Part shown: positions 47,591-55,637 of the stretch, piece by piece
How the letters are laid out: each line of letters starts with the position of its first letter
Position numbering within the stretch: the stretch's first letter is position 1
DNA from: Pedobacter sp. BS3
Lineage (GTDB): Bacteria; Bacteroidota; Bacteroidia; Sphingobacteriales; Sphingobacteriaceae
Direction of reading: 5' to 3'
Assembly: GCF_008274585.1 (NCBI RefSeq)
Contig: NZ_VTRT01000006.1
Location: 310,001 to 374,000, forward strand
Length of the DNA stretch: 64,000 nt
Translations under genes and position numbers: made by a program
The notes under the pieces: model-generated
What the model saw: only the letters and a program-made list of their open reading frames with translations
Told to the model about the DNA's origin: nothing
Database searches by the model: none

Positions 47591-47624
47591 TTAGGTATAA
47601 CTAATTAAAACCAATTATACCTAA
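47591..47624 (+). promoter_or_regulatory. inverted repeat abutting a start codon
   Basis: TTAGGTATAA (47591-47600) and TTATACCTAA (47615-47624) are perfect 10-bp complements with a 14-nt spacer. The right arm ends at the base before the ATG of the modular lipoprotein gene. It could be a dimer-binding operator or an RNA hairpin that hides the start. Confidence 0.55.
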
Positions 47625-49136
47625 ATGAAATCAAAATTTACTTACACTTTATTCCTTTTATTGCTGATAACAGGGATATTTTATGCCTGCCGCAAGGAAT
47701 TTTCTAAACCGGATGCCGCCACGCTTGCAAGAGACCTGGCGGACCCAAGTAAACCTCTAACCATAGCAACCGGTAAATTCTATTACCGCTCACTGATTAA
47801 ACGGGAGGGAAAAATAGTACCCAAAACCGGGAATTCTGTTTCGTCTGAAAAACGGGTCAATAAAAAATATTCGCTCTTTAGTAAAGCAATGCAACTGGAA
47901 TCATCTAGGTATTATTATCTGGAAATGCCTATAGTGTATAACCAGCGGCATTCTTTAATTGTTAATGAAAATGATGCATCATCTGCCAATGACGTTAACC
48001 AAAAAGTTTTAAGGGCCAGCTTTGACCGGCTGGTAATTTATAAGGACAAGCAAACCGGTGTTGTAAACCAGCGCATTATTACCTTTGTGCCCGATGCGGC
48101 TTGTATTGGCAAATTCTCAAAAAATGTAAAAAGCAACCGTACCGGCAAATTAGATAAAAATTTTAGCGGTTGGCTGGTTTATCAAAAGTGGGACGGGACT
48201 AAGCTGTTTGCCATAAAAATCAAGAACGGCAAACCAGCCGGCCGGCTAACATTTAAACGCGTTAAAAAGAATACTAAACCAACCAAAAACCAAGTTAAAA
48301 ACTGGGTATGCGTAACATACCATTGGATAGAGTATGAAATTACCTGTTTTACAGTTAGTGCGGAAGAAGGGGATGAAGAAGTTTGCTTTTGGGTACCTAC
48401 CGGTTATGAATGGGATGAAGAGTCCTGTCATGATGATGGTGTAAATGAAAATCCCGGCGACCCGGAATGTTATGAGGATGATTCTTGTGGGGGAGATGAT
48501 TGCGAAGAATGTGTAAGTACGCCTTTATTAGATGCTATTTTAAAGAGTACATCAAGCCTGACCGCCGCACAAAAAGCTAAAATCGAAAGTCTTTTAAGTG
48601 AAATGAAAGATAATTGTGTAGGAGAAGCAATATATAATTATATGACAAATAATTCCTATACATTTAATTTCTCTGTAAATTCAACAATGTCATATCCGGC
48701 AGCGTACAATCCATCTAGTGATGCAATTACAATGCAAGATCCTCAAACTACATCATGGCAAGCATTAGAAGAAGAACTTTTTCATGCATATCAGAACAAG
48801 ACAATTTCAGGTGGTATAGCACAATATCAGAATCAAGCAGGTTCAGCAAATATTGAATTTGAATCAAAAGTAATAAGGGATATTAACCTATTGATGAATG
48901 GTTATATAGGAGGACTTGCAGTTCTAGGAAGTGGTTATACTGATTGGCTTTCTGATATAACAAATGGTTTTACCCAATTCCCGAGTAGTTATTCTACAAC
49001 AATGGGTTCAGGATATTATATCTTTATGGAGACATTTGTTCAGAACAATCCTGGGTATTCAAGCACATCGATAAATTATCAGATGCCGCCACAAGCTATG
49101 TTTCAATTAATTAATAATTCTTCATGCACTCATTAA
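47625..49136 (+). CDS. modular Cys-rich lipoprotein with degenerate gluzincin-like C-terminal domain
   Basis: The 503-residue protein has a lipoprotein signal ending in 'FYAC' (Cys22), a beta-rich N-terminal region (about 45-235), then a Cys- and acid-rich linker (about 240-300: 'VCVTYHW', 'CFWVPTGYEWDEESC', 'DDSCGGDDCEECVS'). The C-terminal domain (about 300-503) is visibly richer in A and T. It contains 'ALEEELFHAYQ', which resembles the HExxH zinc motif of small metallopeptidase domains (HELFHAYQ), but the first His is Glu383; Glu384 and His387 remain, and 'IEFESKV' could give the third ligand. Constant N-terminus plus swapped C-terminus is the layout of polymorphic secreted effectors. This reading is inference. 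Confidence 0.65.
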   Translation: MKSKFTYTLFLLLLITGIFYACRKEFSKPDAATLARDLADPSKPLTIATGKFYYRSLIKREGKIVPKTGNSVSSEKRVNKKYSLFSKAMQLESSRYYYLEMPIVYNQRHSLIVNENDASSANDVNQKVLRASFDRLVIYKDKQTGVVNQRIITFVPDAACIGKFSKNVKSNRTGKLDKNFSGWLVYQKWDGTKLFAIKIKNGKPAGRLTFKRVKKNTKPTKNQVKNWVCVTYHWIEYEITCFTVSAEEGDEEVCFWVPTGYEWDEESCHDDGVNENPGDPECYEDDSCGGDDCEECVSTPLLDAILKSTSSLTAAQKAKIESLLSEMKDNCVGEAIYNYMTNNSYTFNFSVNSTMSYPAAYNPSSDAITMQDPQTTSWQALEEELFHAYQNKTISGGIAQYQNQAGSANIEFESKVIRDINLLMNGYIGGLAVLGSGYTDWLSDITNGFTQFPSSYSTTMGSGYYIFMETFVQNNPGYSSTSINYQMPPQAMFQLINNSSCTH

Positions 49137-49146
49137 TTTTCTTTAT

Positions 49147-49686
49147 ATGAAACTCTTGAATATAATTTTAGCATTATTGATAGCTAATAATCTGTGGGCT
49201 CAAAACAAAAAAACTGAGATAAAGGCAGAACGTAATGTATATATCTATAATAGCCCGGAGGATGGTAGATATAAAAGTACAGGGCCTAATAAGTTGATTT
49301 CTGTCTACAGAAAAAATTCTATACCGATGGCCTATGATAAGGCTCTTAATTTAAGTCGACTTTCAAATGTTGCATATGCCACTCAAAAGCCTATAACACA
49401 ATCTGTCATGGAAGTGTTTAGTCGCGGTAGGCTCTCTGAATTAATGCAGGAAAAACCATTATTGGTTAATATGTACATAAATGATAAAGGGAAAATAATT
49501 GCGATTAAGTATTTTATAAACGCTAATTCTCAGATAACGCCGGTTGAACTTGAAAAGCTTGAAGATGCACTTAAGAAAAATGTCTCTGTTACTTTCGTAA
49601 AGGATGAAGATAATAAAGACTTAATGTGGCCTATATCACAGACAATTTCTTTTGACAAAATTCTAAACAAGACCTATCGATATTAA
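49147..49686 (+). CDS. small secreted protein of unknown function, partner of the modular lipoprotein
   Basis: The 179-residue protein has a signal peptide (LLNIILALLIANNLWAQ) and a mature part of about 160 residues with no motif I recognise. It starts 10 bp after the modular lipoprotein stop codon and shares that gene's A+T-rich composition, so the two were probably acquired together and are co-transcribed. In polymorphic effector loci the next gene often encodes a protective partner, and an exported partner would suit an effector acting outside the cytoplasm. That function is a guess. 'LLVNMYINDKGKIIAIKYFI' resembles secreted Bacteroidota proteins of unknown role. Confidence 0.7.
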   Translation: MKLLNIILALLIANNLWAQNKKTEIKAERNVYIYNSPEDGRYKSTGPNKLISVYRKNSIPMAYDKALNLSRLSNVAYATQKPITQSVMEVFSRGRLSELMQEKPLLVNMYINDKGKIIAIKYFINANSQITPVELEKLEDALKKNVSVTFVKDEDNKDLMWPISQTISFDKILNKTYRY

Positions 49687-49715
49687 TCTGAAATCCTATA
49701 GGCGGGCGGAGTTAG

Positions 49716-49772
49716 CGATCGGGCGAAGCTCCGGCTTCGTCTGTTTACACTTAAGCCTCCAGCTATAAGTAA
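49716..49772. repeat. palindromic repeat part A, copy 3
   Basis: It repeats 43278-43335 and 43460-43516 with a few changes (hairpin around CGAAGCT/GGCTTCG, then ACTTAAGCC and CTATAAGT). It ends 9 bp before the second paralog. Confidence 0.75.
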
Positions 49773-49781
49773 ATTTTATCT

Positions 49782-50435
49782 ATGTTAAAGGAAAATGGGC
49801 TGCCAATTGTTGATTTAATAAAAACTATTCATCATTATTACCCAATAGGACTTTTAAACGAAGAAGCTACAGCACATTATCCCGGTTACCAGGAATTGTG
49901 TTTATTGTTGGAAAGAAAGATTAATGATATAATTAATAATAATTTACCAGAGCATTGTTATAAATTATTCATTCAGCTAAAAGAACAATTTAGTAATCAG
50001 AAATTTACGGTGTTTGATGAAAACTATTTGCAATTTCCGGCCTATTCGTATAGAATAAATATTAGTGAAATACAAATTGAAAATTTCAGAATAATAACCG
50101 ATATTAAAATTAAAATATCAAATCTTGCTTCATACTATACTATTTTTAAAGAGATTACCATATTTGACAGAGTGGCCCCTTTAGGCCAAACATCAGAGCG
50201 CCTTGCCATGTATGTAATAATTAACAAGGTTGATGATATGGAGTTGGCCGGGATTTGTGATACAATAAATAATTTTTTTTCAGGCTATGAATACCTTGAT
50301 CATCGATTACTGATGAACATCAAAATTACAGGTGGTGTTCCGCATGGTTTACAGCATCTTGACAAAATCACTTTTCCAATCTACTCCTTTCTTTTTGATA
50401 ATTATTTAGAATTCGTTAACCATATTGTTAAGTAG
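49782..50435 (+). CDS. protein of unknown function, paralog 2 of an island-flanking pair
   Basis: This 217-residue cytoplasmic protein is a diverged copy of 43549-44235: shared landmarks are 'YYPIG', 'YPGYQEL', 'IKIKISNLASYYTIF', 'LDHRLLMN', 'GGVPHGLQ' and 'FPIYSFLFDN'. No known family or catalytic motif is visible. It is tightly bracketed by repeat part A (ending 9 bp upstream) and part B (starting 4 bp downstream), as if the gene sits inside the composite repeat that is found uninterrupted at 43278-43420. It is A+T-rich relative to flanking core genes. Confidence 0.7.
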   Translation: MLKENGLPIVDLIKTIHHYYPIGLLNEEATAHYPGYQELCLLLERKINDIINNNLPEHCYKLFIQLKEQFSNQKFTVFDENYLQFPAYSYRINISEIQIENFRIITDIKIKISNLASYYTIFKEITIFDRVAPLGQTSERLAMYVIINKVDDMELAGICDTINNFFSGYEYLDHRLLMNIKITGGVPHGLQHLDKITFPIYSFLFDNYLEFVNHIVK

Positions 50436-50439
50436 CCCC

Positions 50440-50517
50440 TTCCGGCCAAGTTTCGTGTCTTCACGAAGCTTCTCTTATACCGATTCATGATGACACGAAC
50501 AAAGGCGTTAGGTACTA
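50440..50517. repeat. palindromic repeat part B, copy 2
   Basis: It is homologous to 43343-43420: TCCGGCC, then the hairpin built on TTTCGTG / CACGAAG, then GGCGTTAGGTAC. It marks the right end of the accessory island, 21 bp from the stop of the ComEA-like gene. Confidence 0.72.
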
Positions 50518-50537
50518 AGCGGAATTATTGTAGTTGC

Positions 50538-51419
50538 TCACTCAAACACCAGGTAAGGCCTTATCTTATTCAGGGTTGCTTCGTCCAGCAGCACAATTTT
50601 CCGCAGATCATCAACCGAATGGTAGTTGCCATGTTGTTTACGGTATTGGATAATAGCATTCATCTGCTTATAAGTGAGATAAGGGAACCGTTTCAGATCA
50701 TCAAGCGTAGCTGTGTTAACTGGCAACGGTTTAATTAATGTAGCGTTGATACTCACCTGGTTTTCAATTTGCTGATACCTCAAAGAATCCATTCCCCACA
50801 CTTCCATTAATTGTTCTTTGGAATGAAATCCGCCCAGACGATCCCTGTATTTAATAATACGGCGGGCAAATGATGCCCCAATCCCTCTCACTTCCAATAA
50901 GCTAAGCGAATCGGCGCTGTTCAGCTCTACGTTAACTGCCGGACGGGCTGCATACGTTTTCTTTTCGTACGGCTGTCGTTGGTAACTTGACGGAATATCG
51001 ATATACGGTTCCAGCCGGTTGTAGTCATCAGGGGTAATGGAATAGATCTTTTTCAGGTCTTCCTTTTTGTAAAAACGCCCGCCCTTCGAAACATAATTAC
51101 GAATGATATGCGCCTGCCGCCGGCTTAAGCCCAGTTTCAGCCAGCCATCTTCCTGTAAATTATTAGGATCAAACACAAAATACTGAGGTTTGGCTTTTAC
51201 GGCATCCATATTTACCTGCCGGTAACTGTATACATGGGCAGGTTGTGCCGAAGCCAGAAATGCCTCGGTTTCTTTAATAAAGGGCTCAAATTGGTAAGCT
51301 TTCCCTGCCGGTTCAATAGATTCCAACAGGATTGGAAACAGCGCTACCGCAACGATAATGATGCAAAATACCAGCAGCCCGTTAAGTTCTTTTTTGGTAA
51401 AGTCCCAAACCGGTTTCAT
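50538..51419 (-). CDS. ComEA-like helix-hairpin-helix protein
   Basis: The 293-residue protein has one membrane helix near the N-terminus (about 14-33) followed by a series of helix-hairpin-helix units: 'LKLGLSRRQAHIIRNYVSKGG', here given by its core 'LGLSRRQAHIIRNYV', then 'LLEVRGIGASFARRIIKYR' and 'LKRFPYLTYKQMNAIIQYR'. Anchored DNA-binding proteins of this type take up DNA in ComEA-based competence, but the Bacteroidota version is longer and its role is not proven. It would project into the periplasm. It is a single gene divergent from the acyltransferase gene at 51514. Confidence 0.85.
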   Translation of the reverse strand: MKPVWDFTKKELNGLLVFCIIIVAVALFPILLESIEPAGKAYQFEPFIKETEAFLASAQPAHVYSYRQVNMDAVKAKPQYFVFDPNNLQEDGWLKLGLSRRQAHIIRNYVSKGGRFYKKEDLKKIYSITPDDYNRLEPYIDIPSSYQRQPYEKKTYAARPAVNVELNSADSLSLLEVRGIGASFARRIIKYRDRLGGFHSKEQLMEVWGMDSLRYQQIENQVSINATLIKPLPVNTATLDDLKRFPYLTYKQMNAIIQYRKQHGNYHSVDDLRKIVLLDEATLNKIRPYLVFE

Positions 51420-51513
51420 GTATCTTTTAGGTCAATATTGGCTATTTTAGCCTAAATTTAACAGATATTTCAGAAATTTGAAGCCTGGGGGGGAATTTTT
51501 AAAATAAAACCGT

Positions 51514-53271
51514 ATGTCGATAATAACCAAAGAGGAGTTTGCCAAAGCAATCAAGCTCAATAAGCTGCGTATGCCGGGGTTGGCTTCGCTGATGATGGAG
51601 CTGATGAAGATCAATGACGTTAATGAGGCATTTGCCAAAGCACAGCACCTGCAAGGCGTAGATTTTATTGACAAAATACTGGAAGTTTTGGGGGTTAAGG
51701 TAGAGATCAGCGAAACTGCCCTGCGAAATATCCCTAAGGAAGGCGCTTTTATCGCTATTGCCAATCATCCCTACGGTGGCATAGAAGGCCTGGTACTACT
51801 TAAAATATTGTGCACGGTGCGGCCTGATGCCAAGCTGATGGCTAATTTTATCCTGAAAAAGATCCCCAACCTGAGCGATTATTTCATCGCGGTTAATCCG
51901 TTTGAAAATATTGACCATTCATCAAGCATCAGCGGAATTAAGAATACGCTTGAACTGCTCAGGCAGGGTACGCCGATCGGTATTTTCCCGGCAGGTGAGG
52001 TTTCAACCTTTAAAATAGATACTCAGCAAATAACAGATAAGCTGTGGCACCCCGTAGTTGGAAAAATTATAATGAAAGCAAAAGTGCCGGTTTTGCCTGT
52101 CTATTTCCACGGCAATAACGGATTGTTGTTCAACTTGCTGGCGCTCATTCACCCCACCTTACGTACGGCCAAATTGCCGTCAGAGCTGTTTAATAAGCAT
52201 GGGCATACCATTAAGGTACGCATTGGCAAGCCCATTGATGTGGAGGATATACCTTATGAAAATAATGCCACCAGGCTGCTTGGCTACCTGCGGGCAAAAA
52301 CGTATGTGCTGGGTGCCGGACTTGAGAATGAGAAAAAACTGCTGCATCCCAGAAACCTGTTCAAAATAAAAAAATACCCGGAACCCGTTGTTCCGCCTGT
52401 TGAAACATGGGTAATGGAAGCCGAAGTAGAAAAGCTCCGGAAAAATTACCAGGTATGGTCAGAAAAAAATTACGAGGTATTTATAACCCCGACATCAAAT
52501 ATCCCGGGTATTATCCGGGAGATCGGTCGCTTACGCGAGATAACTTTCCGCGAAGTAGGCGAGGGAACCAATAAGGCTATTGACCTGGATGGCTACGATA
52601 TTTATTACAACCAGCTATTTATCTGGGATGTAGATGCCAAAATGGTTGTAGGAGCCTATCGCATTGGTAAAGGCGATGAGATTTTTTACAGCATGGGCAA
52701 ACGTGGCTTTTATACGGCTGAGCTGTTTAAGATCAAAGAGCAGTTTCAGCCGGTATTGCGCAGAAGCCTGGAGCTGGGCCGTTCATGGATACGGAAAGAA
52801 TACCAGCAAAAGCCCTTACCGCTGTTTTTACTGTGGAAAAGTATCTTAAAGTACATGATCGATAATCCGCAGTACCGCTACATGATAGGGCCGGTGAGCA
52901 TCAGCAACAGCTTTTCTAAAGTATCCAAGTCGCTGATAGTCGATTTTATCAGCAAATACCATTTTGACCATGAACTGGCGCAATATGTGAAGCCCCGCAA
53001 AAAGTTTAAGGTAGATTTTTCCAAATTTGATGCAGAACTGTTGCTGGATGGCAGCAATTCGTTAAAGAGCCTGGATAGCCTGATATCTGATATCGAAATT
53101 TCGCACATGAAAGTGCCGGTATTGCTCAGGCAGTATATGACAGCGCTGAATGCTAAAATTATCTGCTTTAATATAGATCCTAAGTTCTCTGATTCACTGG
53201 ATGGCTTTTTGATTGTAGATCTGGAAAAAGTTCCGCACGAAATGATTGAAAAACTGGGCAAAAACCTGTAA
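51514..53271 (+). CDS. two-domain acyltransferase (OlsF-like: PlsC-type plus OlsB/hemolysin-type)
   Basis: The 585-residue protein has an N-terminal lysophospholipid-acyltransferase domain (about 60-270) with the motif 'NHPYGGIEG' (His85, Glu91, a variant of HxxxxD) and 'GIFPAGEVS'. The C-terminal GNAT-like domain (about 315-500) carries 'EVGEGTNKAIDLDGYDIYYNQ' core text 'DLDGYDIYYNQLFIWD' and 'ELGRSWIRKEYQ', as in OlsB-type N-acyltransferases. OlsF of Flavobacterium and Serratia is a similar fusion that makes ornithine lipid in two steps. In other Bacteroidota related enzymes make glycine lipid. This gene therefore probably forms an N-acyl amino-acid lipid, but the amino acid cannot be read. 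Confidence 0.85.
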   Translation: MSIITKEEFAKAIKLNKLRMPGLASLMMELMKINDVNEAFAKAQHLQGVDFIDKILEVLGVKVEISETALRNIPKEGAFIAIANHPYGGIEGLVLLKILCTVRPDAKLMANFILKKIPNLSDYFIAVNPFENIDHSSSISGIKNTLELLRQGTPIGIFPAGEVSTFKIDTQQITDKLWHPVVGKIIMKAKVPVLPVYFHGNNGLLFNLLALIHPTLRTAKLPSELFNKHGHTIKVRIGKPIDVEDIPYENNATRLLGYLRAKTYVLGAGLENEKKLLHPRNLFKIKKYPEPVVPPVETWVMEAEVEKLRKNYQVWSEKNYEVFITPTSNIPGIIREIGRLREITFREVGEGTNKAIDLDGYDIYYNQLFIWDVDAKMVVGAYRIGKGDEIFYSMGKRGFYTAELFKIKEQFQPVLRRSLELGRSWIRKEYQQKPLPLFLLWKSILKYMIDNPQYRYMIGPVSISNSFSKVSKSLIVDFISKYHFDHELAQYVKPRKKFKVDFSKFDAELLLDGSNSLKSLDSLISDIEISHMKVPVLLRQYMTALNAKIICFNIDPKFSDSLDGFLIVDLEKVPHEMIEKLGKNL

Positions 53272-53351
53272 TTGCCTGATACGGGGTAAATAAACCGGCA
53301 AACAATCTGTTAACCCTGCACGTTGCGTAAACATTATCTACTTGTTTACCT

Positions 53352-53924
53352 ATGAAGCATGTGTGCTTATTTTTAGCCGGTATATTGCTTGTACTTGCAG
53401 CAGAGGCGCAGGTAACAGCCCGCCAGATTGCTGCAGATGCCGCTGCATCGGCACTGAAAAGAGGTAATTGGATTGCCGGGGGCGATATCGGCTCTACCAG
53501 TTATAACTTTACGTCAAAGGTTTTCCAGATCAGTATTTCGCCAAGCGGAGGTTATTTTTTTACCGATAACCTGGTTGTTGGCGCTATTTTGCCATTGGCA
53601 TTAACAGATTACGGTGATGGCCACACGTTTAGCTATGGAATTACCCCGTTTGTCCGTTATTATTTCCCTGAAGGCGCTAACAGCGGCAGCCGTTGGTTTA
53701 TTGAGGGCGCTGCCGGGCTTTCAGATAGCTCAAACAGCGAGGGAACCAATACACCGGCTTCGCTGGTTACAGGAGCCTACGTGGGCTATGCACATTTTGT
53801 AGCCAAAAATATAGCACTTGAAGGCAAATTAGGCTATAATTACAGTAAAGCTGATGTTGATGCCGGAGGGAACTCGTCGGGTATAGGTTTGGGCTTCGGA
53901 TTGCAGATTTACCTGCCCTGGTAA
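53352..53924 (+). CDS. small outer-membrane beta-barrel protein
   Basis: The 190-residue protein has a signal peptide (MKHVCLFLAGILLVLAAEAQ) and an OmpA/OmpW-like eight-strand barrel pattern: alternating polar and hydrophobic residues in 'VFQISISPSGGYFFTDNLVVGAI', core 'ISPSGGYFF', then 'FSYGITPFVRYYF', 'GYAHFVAKNIALEGKLGYNYS', core 'NIALEGKLGYNY', and a C-terminal 'GFGLQIYLPW'. It is a typical Bacteroidota outer-membrane protein of unknown role. It is the last gene on its strand before a strong bidirectional terminator. Confidence 0.85.
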   Translation: MKHVCLFLAGILLVLAAEAQVTARQIAADAAASALKRGNWIAGGDIGSTSYNFTSKVFQISISPSGGYFFTDNLVVGAILPLALTDYGDGHTFSYGITPFVRYYFPEGANSGSRWFIEGAAGLSDSSNSEGTNTPASLVTGAYVGYAHFVAKNIALEGKLGYNYSKADVDAGGNSSGIGLGFGLQIYLPW

Positions 53925-53929
53925 AACAA

Positions 53930-53961
53930 AAAAGCAGAAAGACTTAACTCTTTCCGCTTTT
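53930..53961. terminator. bidirectional terminator
   Basis: AAAAGCAGAAAGA (53930-53942) and TCTTTCCGCTTTT (53949-53961) pair with one mismatch. The plus strand continues CGTTTTC; the minus strand continues with a T-rich run. It serves both the convergent barrel gene and the beta-helix lipoprotein gene. Confidence 0.8.
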
Positions 53962-53982
53962 CGTTTTCAAATTCTCCTGTAC

Positions 53983-55425
53983 TTATTTAACTTGTCCAGG
54001 TGTAGTGTAAGGTAATACCTGAGGATCAAAGCTGGCCCATCCTGCTGTCCAGTCGGTGGTGCCGAAGGCGCCTTTATAAGCAACTTTCTCAAAAAATGCA
54101 TCGGCTACCTTCGCATGTGTAAAAGCAGCTCCCGACGCAGCGGCAGAACCTGATTTAACGGTGAAGTTCGGTTTGCCGTAATAAGTAGTATTTGTGCTGG
54201 CTTTGAAATCTGAACCGTATCTTAATGGATCGGTCAGCAGGTCTGTTATAGAACCGCCGGAAACAAAGGAGTTATCAGCTCTTAATGCGGTTTCGAACAA
54301 GGCTTTTGACGTAGTGTTAATACCTTTCACTTCATTAGATTTTGCATTACAGCCGTATACCAGGTTGTTTTTAATAACCAATGTGCCGGCAACGAAGTTT
54401 GCTGATGAGTTAGAGCCGCTGGTTGGCAAAGCATCGTCAATAAAAATACCTTCGGGGTAATTAGCGAAAACAGAGTTGAACAAGCTGATCGATGAATTAC
54501 GGCGTATTTGTGCGGCATGCTGGAAGTTAGCGTTGATGCCACTGGTAGAAGTTCCGGACGTCATCGGGCCAACAATGGTCATGTTGCTGAAAACGGCAGA
54601 CGTTTTAGGTGAATTTGCCGTGCCATTGGCATCGTTATCTGATTCAAAACCGTTTGAGCCGGAAACATCGGCTACTACCTGTGCCCGCTGTGCCAGCCCG
54701 AACTGAATTTTACCGGAAAAGCCGTTATCGGTATCAAAGTCATCATCCCATGCGCCGATAGATAATAAGTGCTTACAATTTACAGTACCGCCAAACCATT
54801 CAAAAGAATCGTCGCCAGAGCGGTAAACTTCTACATATTCTATGGTAGTACCAGAGCCTACGCCGCCAAAGGTTAATCCGTTGATCTCAGCGTCCGGTAG
54901 TAAGGGAATACCGGCAAACTCAATCCGTACATATTTTAAAATACCAGAATTATCTGCATCGTCTGTGCCGCCGAACTGTGCTTTTTCACCAATGCTGGCC
55001 GGAATACCTTCTATAGCCACGTTGGTACCTGAATTCACATTAGCTTTACCCAGCAGAATTACGCCACCCCAGTCGCCTTGTGCACGTGCGCCGGCCGGTT
55101 GTGATGAGGTGAATACAATCGGTTTATCAACGGTACCTTCGGCAGTGATTTTTGAGCCGCGGGATATAATTAATGCACCTTTGGTTGCTTTATCGCCTTT
55201 TATGATAGTGCCCGGCTCTATAGTTAAGGTAGCATTTCCGGTAACAAACACATTGCCTTTCAGTAAGTAGATCTTATCGGCAGTCCAGGTAGTGCTTGCC
55301 GTAATATCACTGCTGATCACAACCATGCCGTTGTCGTCTCCCCCGTTATCTGAATCAGAGCTCTTTTTGCAACCACCGGCAAGAATGCCAATTGTTAAAG
55401 CGAAAAATAATACGTGTTTTTTCAT
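53983..55425 (-). CDS. right-handed beta-helix lipoprotein
   Basis: The 480-residue lipoprotein (lipobox LAGGC, Cys19) has a short Asp/Asn/Gly-rich linker and then repeated coils: 'ATLTIEPGTIIKGD', 'GALIISRGSKITAEGTVDKPIVFTS', core 'GSKITAEGTVDKPIVF', 'WGGVILLGKANVN', 'ILKYVRIEFAG', 'TIEYVEVYRSGDDSFEWFGG'. These repeats form a beta-helix and are common in surface lipoproteins of Bacteroidota. No polysaccharide-lyase catalytic residues are evident. It has no T9SS sorting domain. The cargo or ligand is unknown. Confidence 0.82.
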   Translation of the reverse strand: MKKHVLFFALTIGILAGGCKKSSDSDNGGDDNGMVVISSDITASTTWTADKIYLLKGNVFVTGNATLTIEPGTIIKGDKATKGALIISRGSKITAEGTVDKPIVFTSSQPAGARAQGDWGGVILLGKANVNSGTNVAIEGIPASIGEKAQFGGTDDADNSGILKYVRIEFAGIPLLPDAEINGLTFGGVGSGTTIEYVEVYRSGDDSFEWFGGTVNCKHLLSIGAWDDDFDTDNGFSGKIQFGLAQRAQVVADVSGSNGFESDNDANGTANSPKTSAVFSNMTIVGPMTSGTSTSGINANFQHAAQIRRNSSISLFNSVFANYPEGIFIDDALPTSGSNSSANFVAGTLVIKNNLVYGCNAKSNEVKGINTTSKALFETALRADNSFVSGGSITDLLTDPLRYGSDFKASTNTTYYGKPNFTVKSGSAAASGAAFTHAKVADAFFEKVAYKGAFGTTDWTAGWASFDPQVLPYTTPGQVK

Positions 55426-55527
55426 ACTTTTTTAGTTTTTAATTTTTCTCATACAAAGGAAGAAACAACTGTTAACCTGTGTGTTAAGCGGTTTTTAAAT
55501 AATTATTAAACAACAGCAGGGTGGGTT

Positions 55528-55556
55528 AACAGAAATTTAACAGTAACTTTTCTGTT
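55528..55556. promoter_or_regulatory. inverted repeat in a divergent promoter region
   Basis: AACAGAAA (55528-55535) and TTTCTGTT (55549-55556) are perfect complements with 13 bp between them. The site lies between the divergent beta-helix lipoprotein and esterase genes and could be an operator. Confidence 0.3.
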
Positions 55557-55637
55557 GGTGGTTAGTTGCTGGCCGGGTGGTTTTTGATTTTTTGTAAATA
55601 ATAGTAAACTTGCAGACCAATGATAAAAATTAATACT

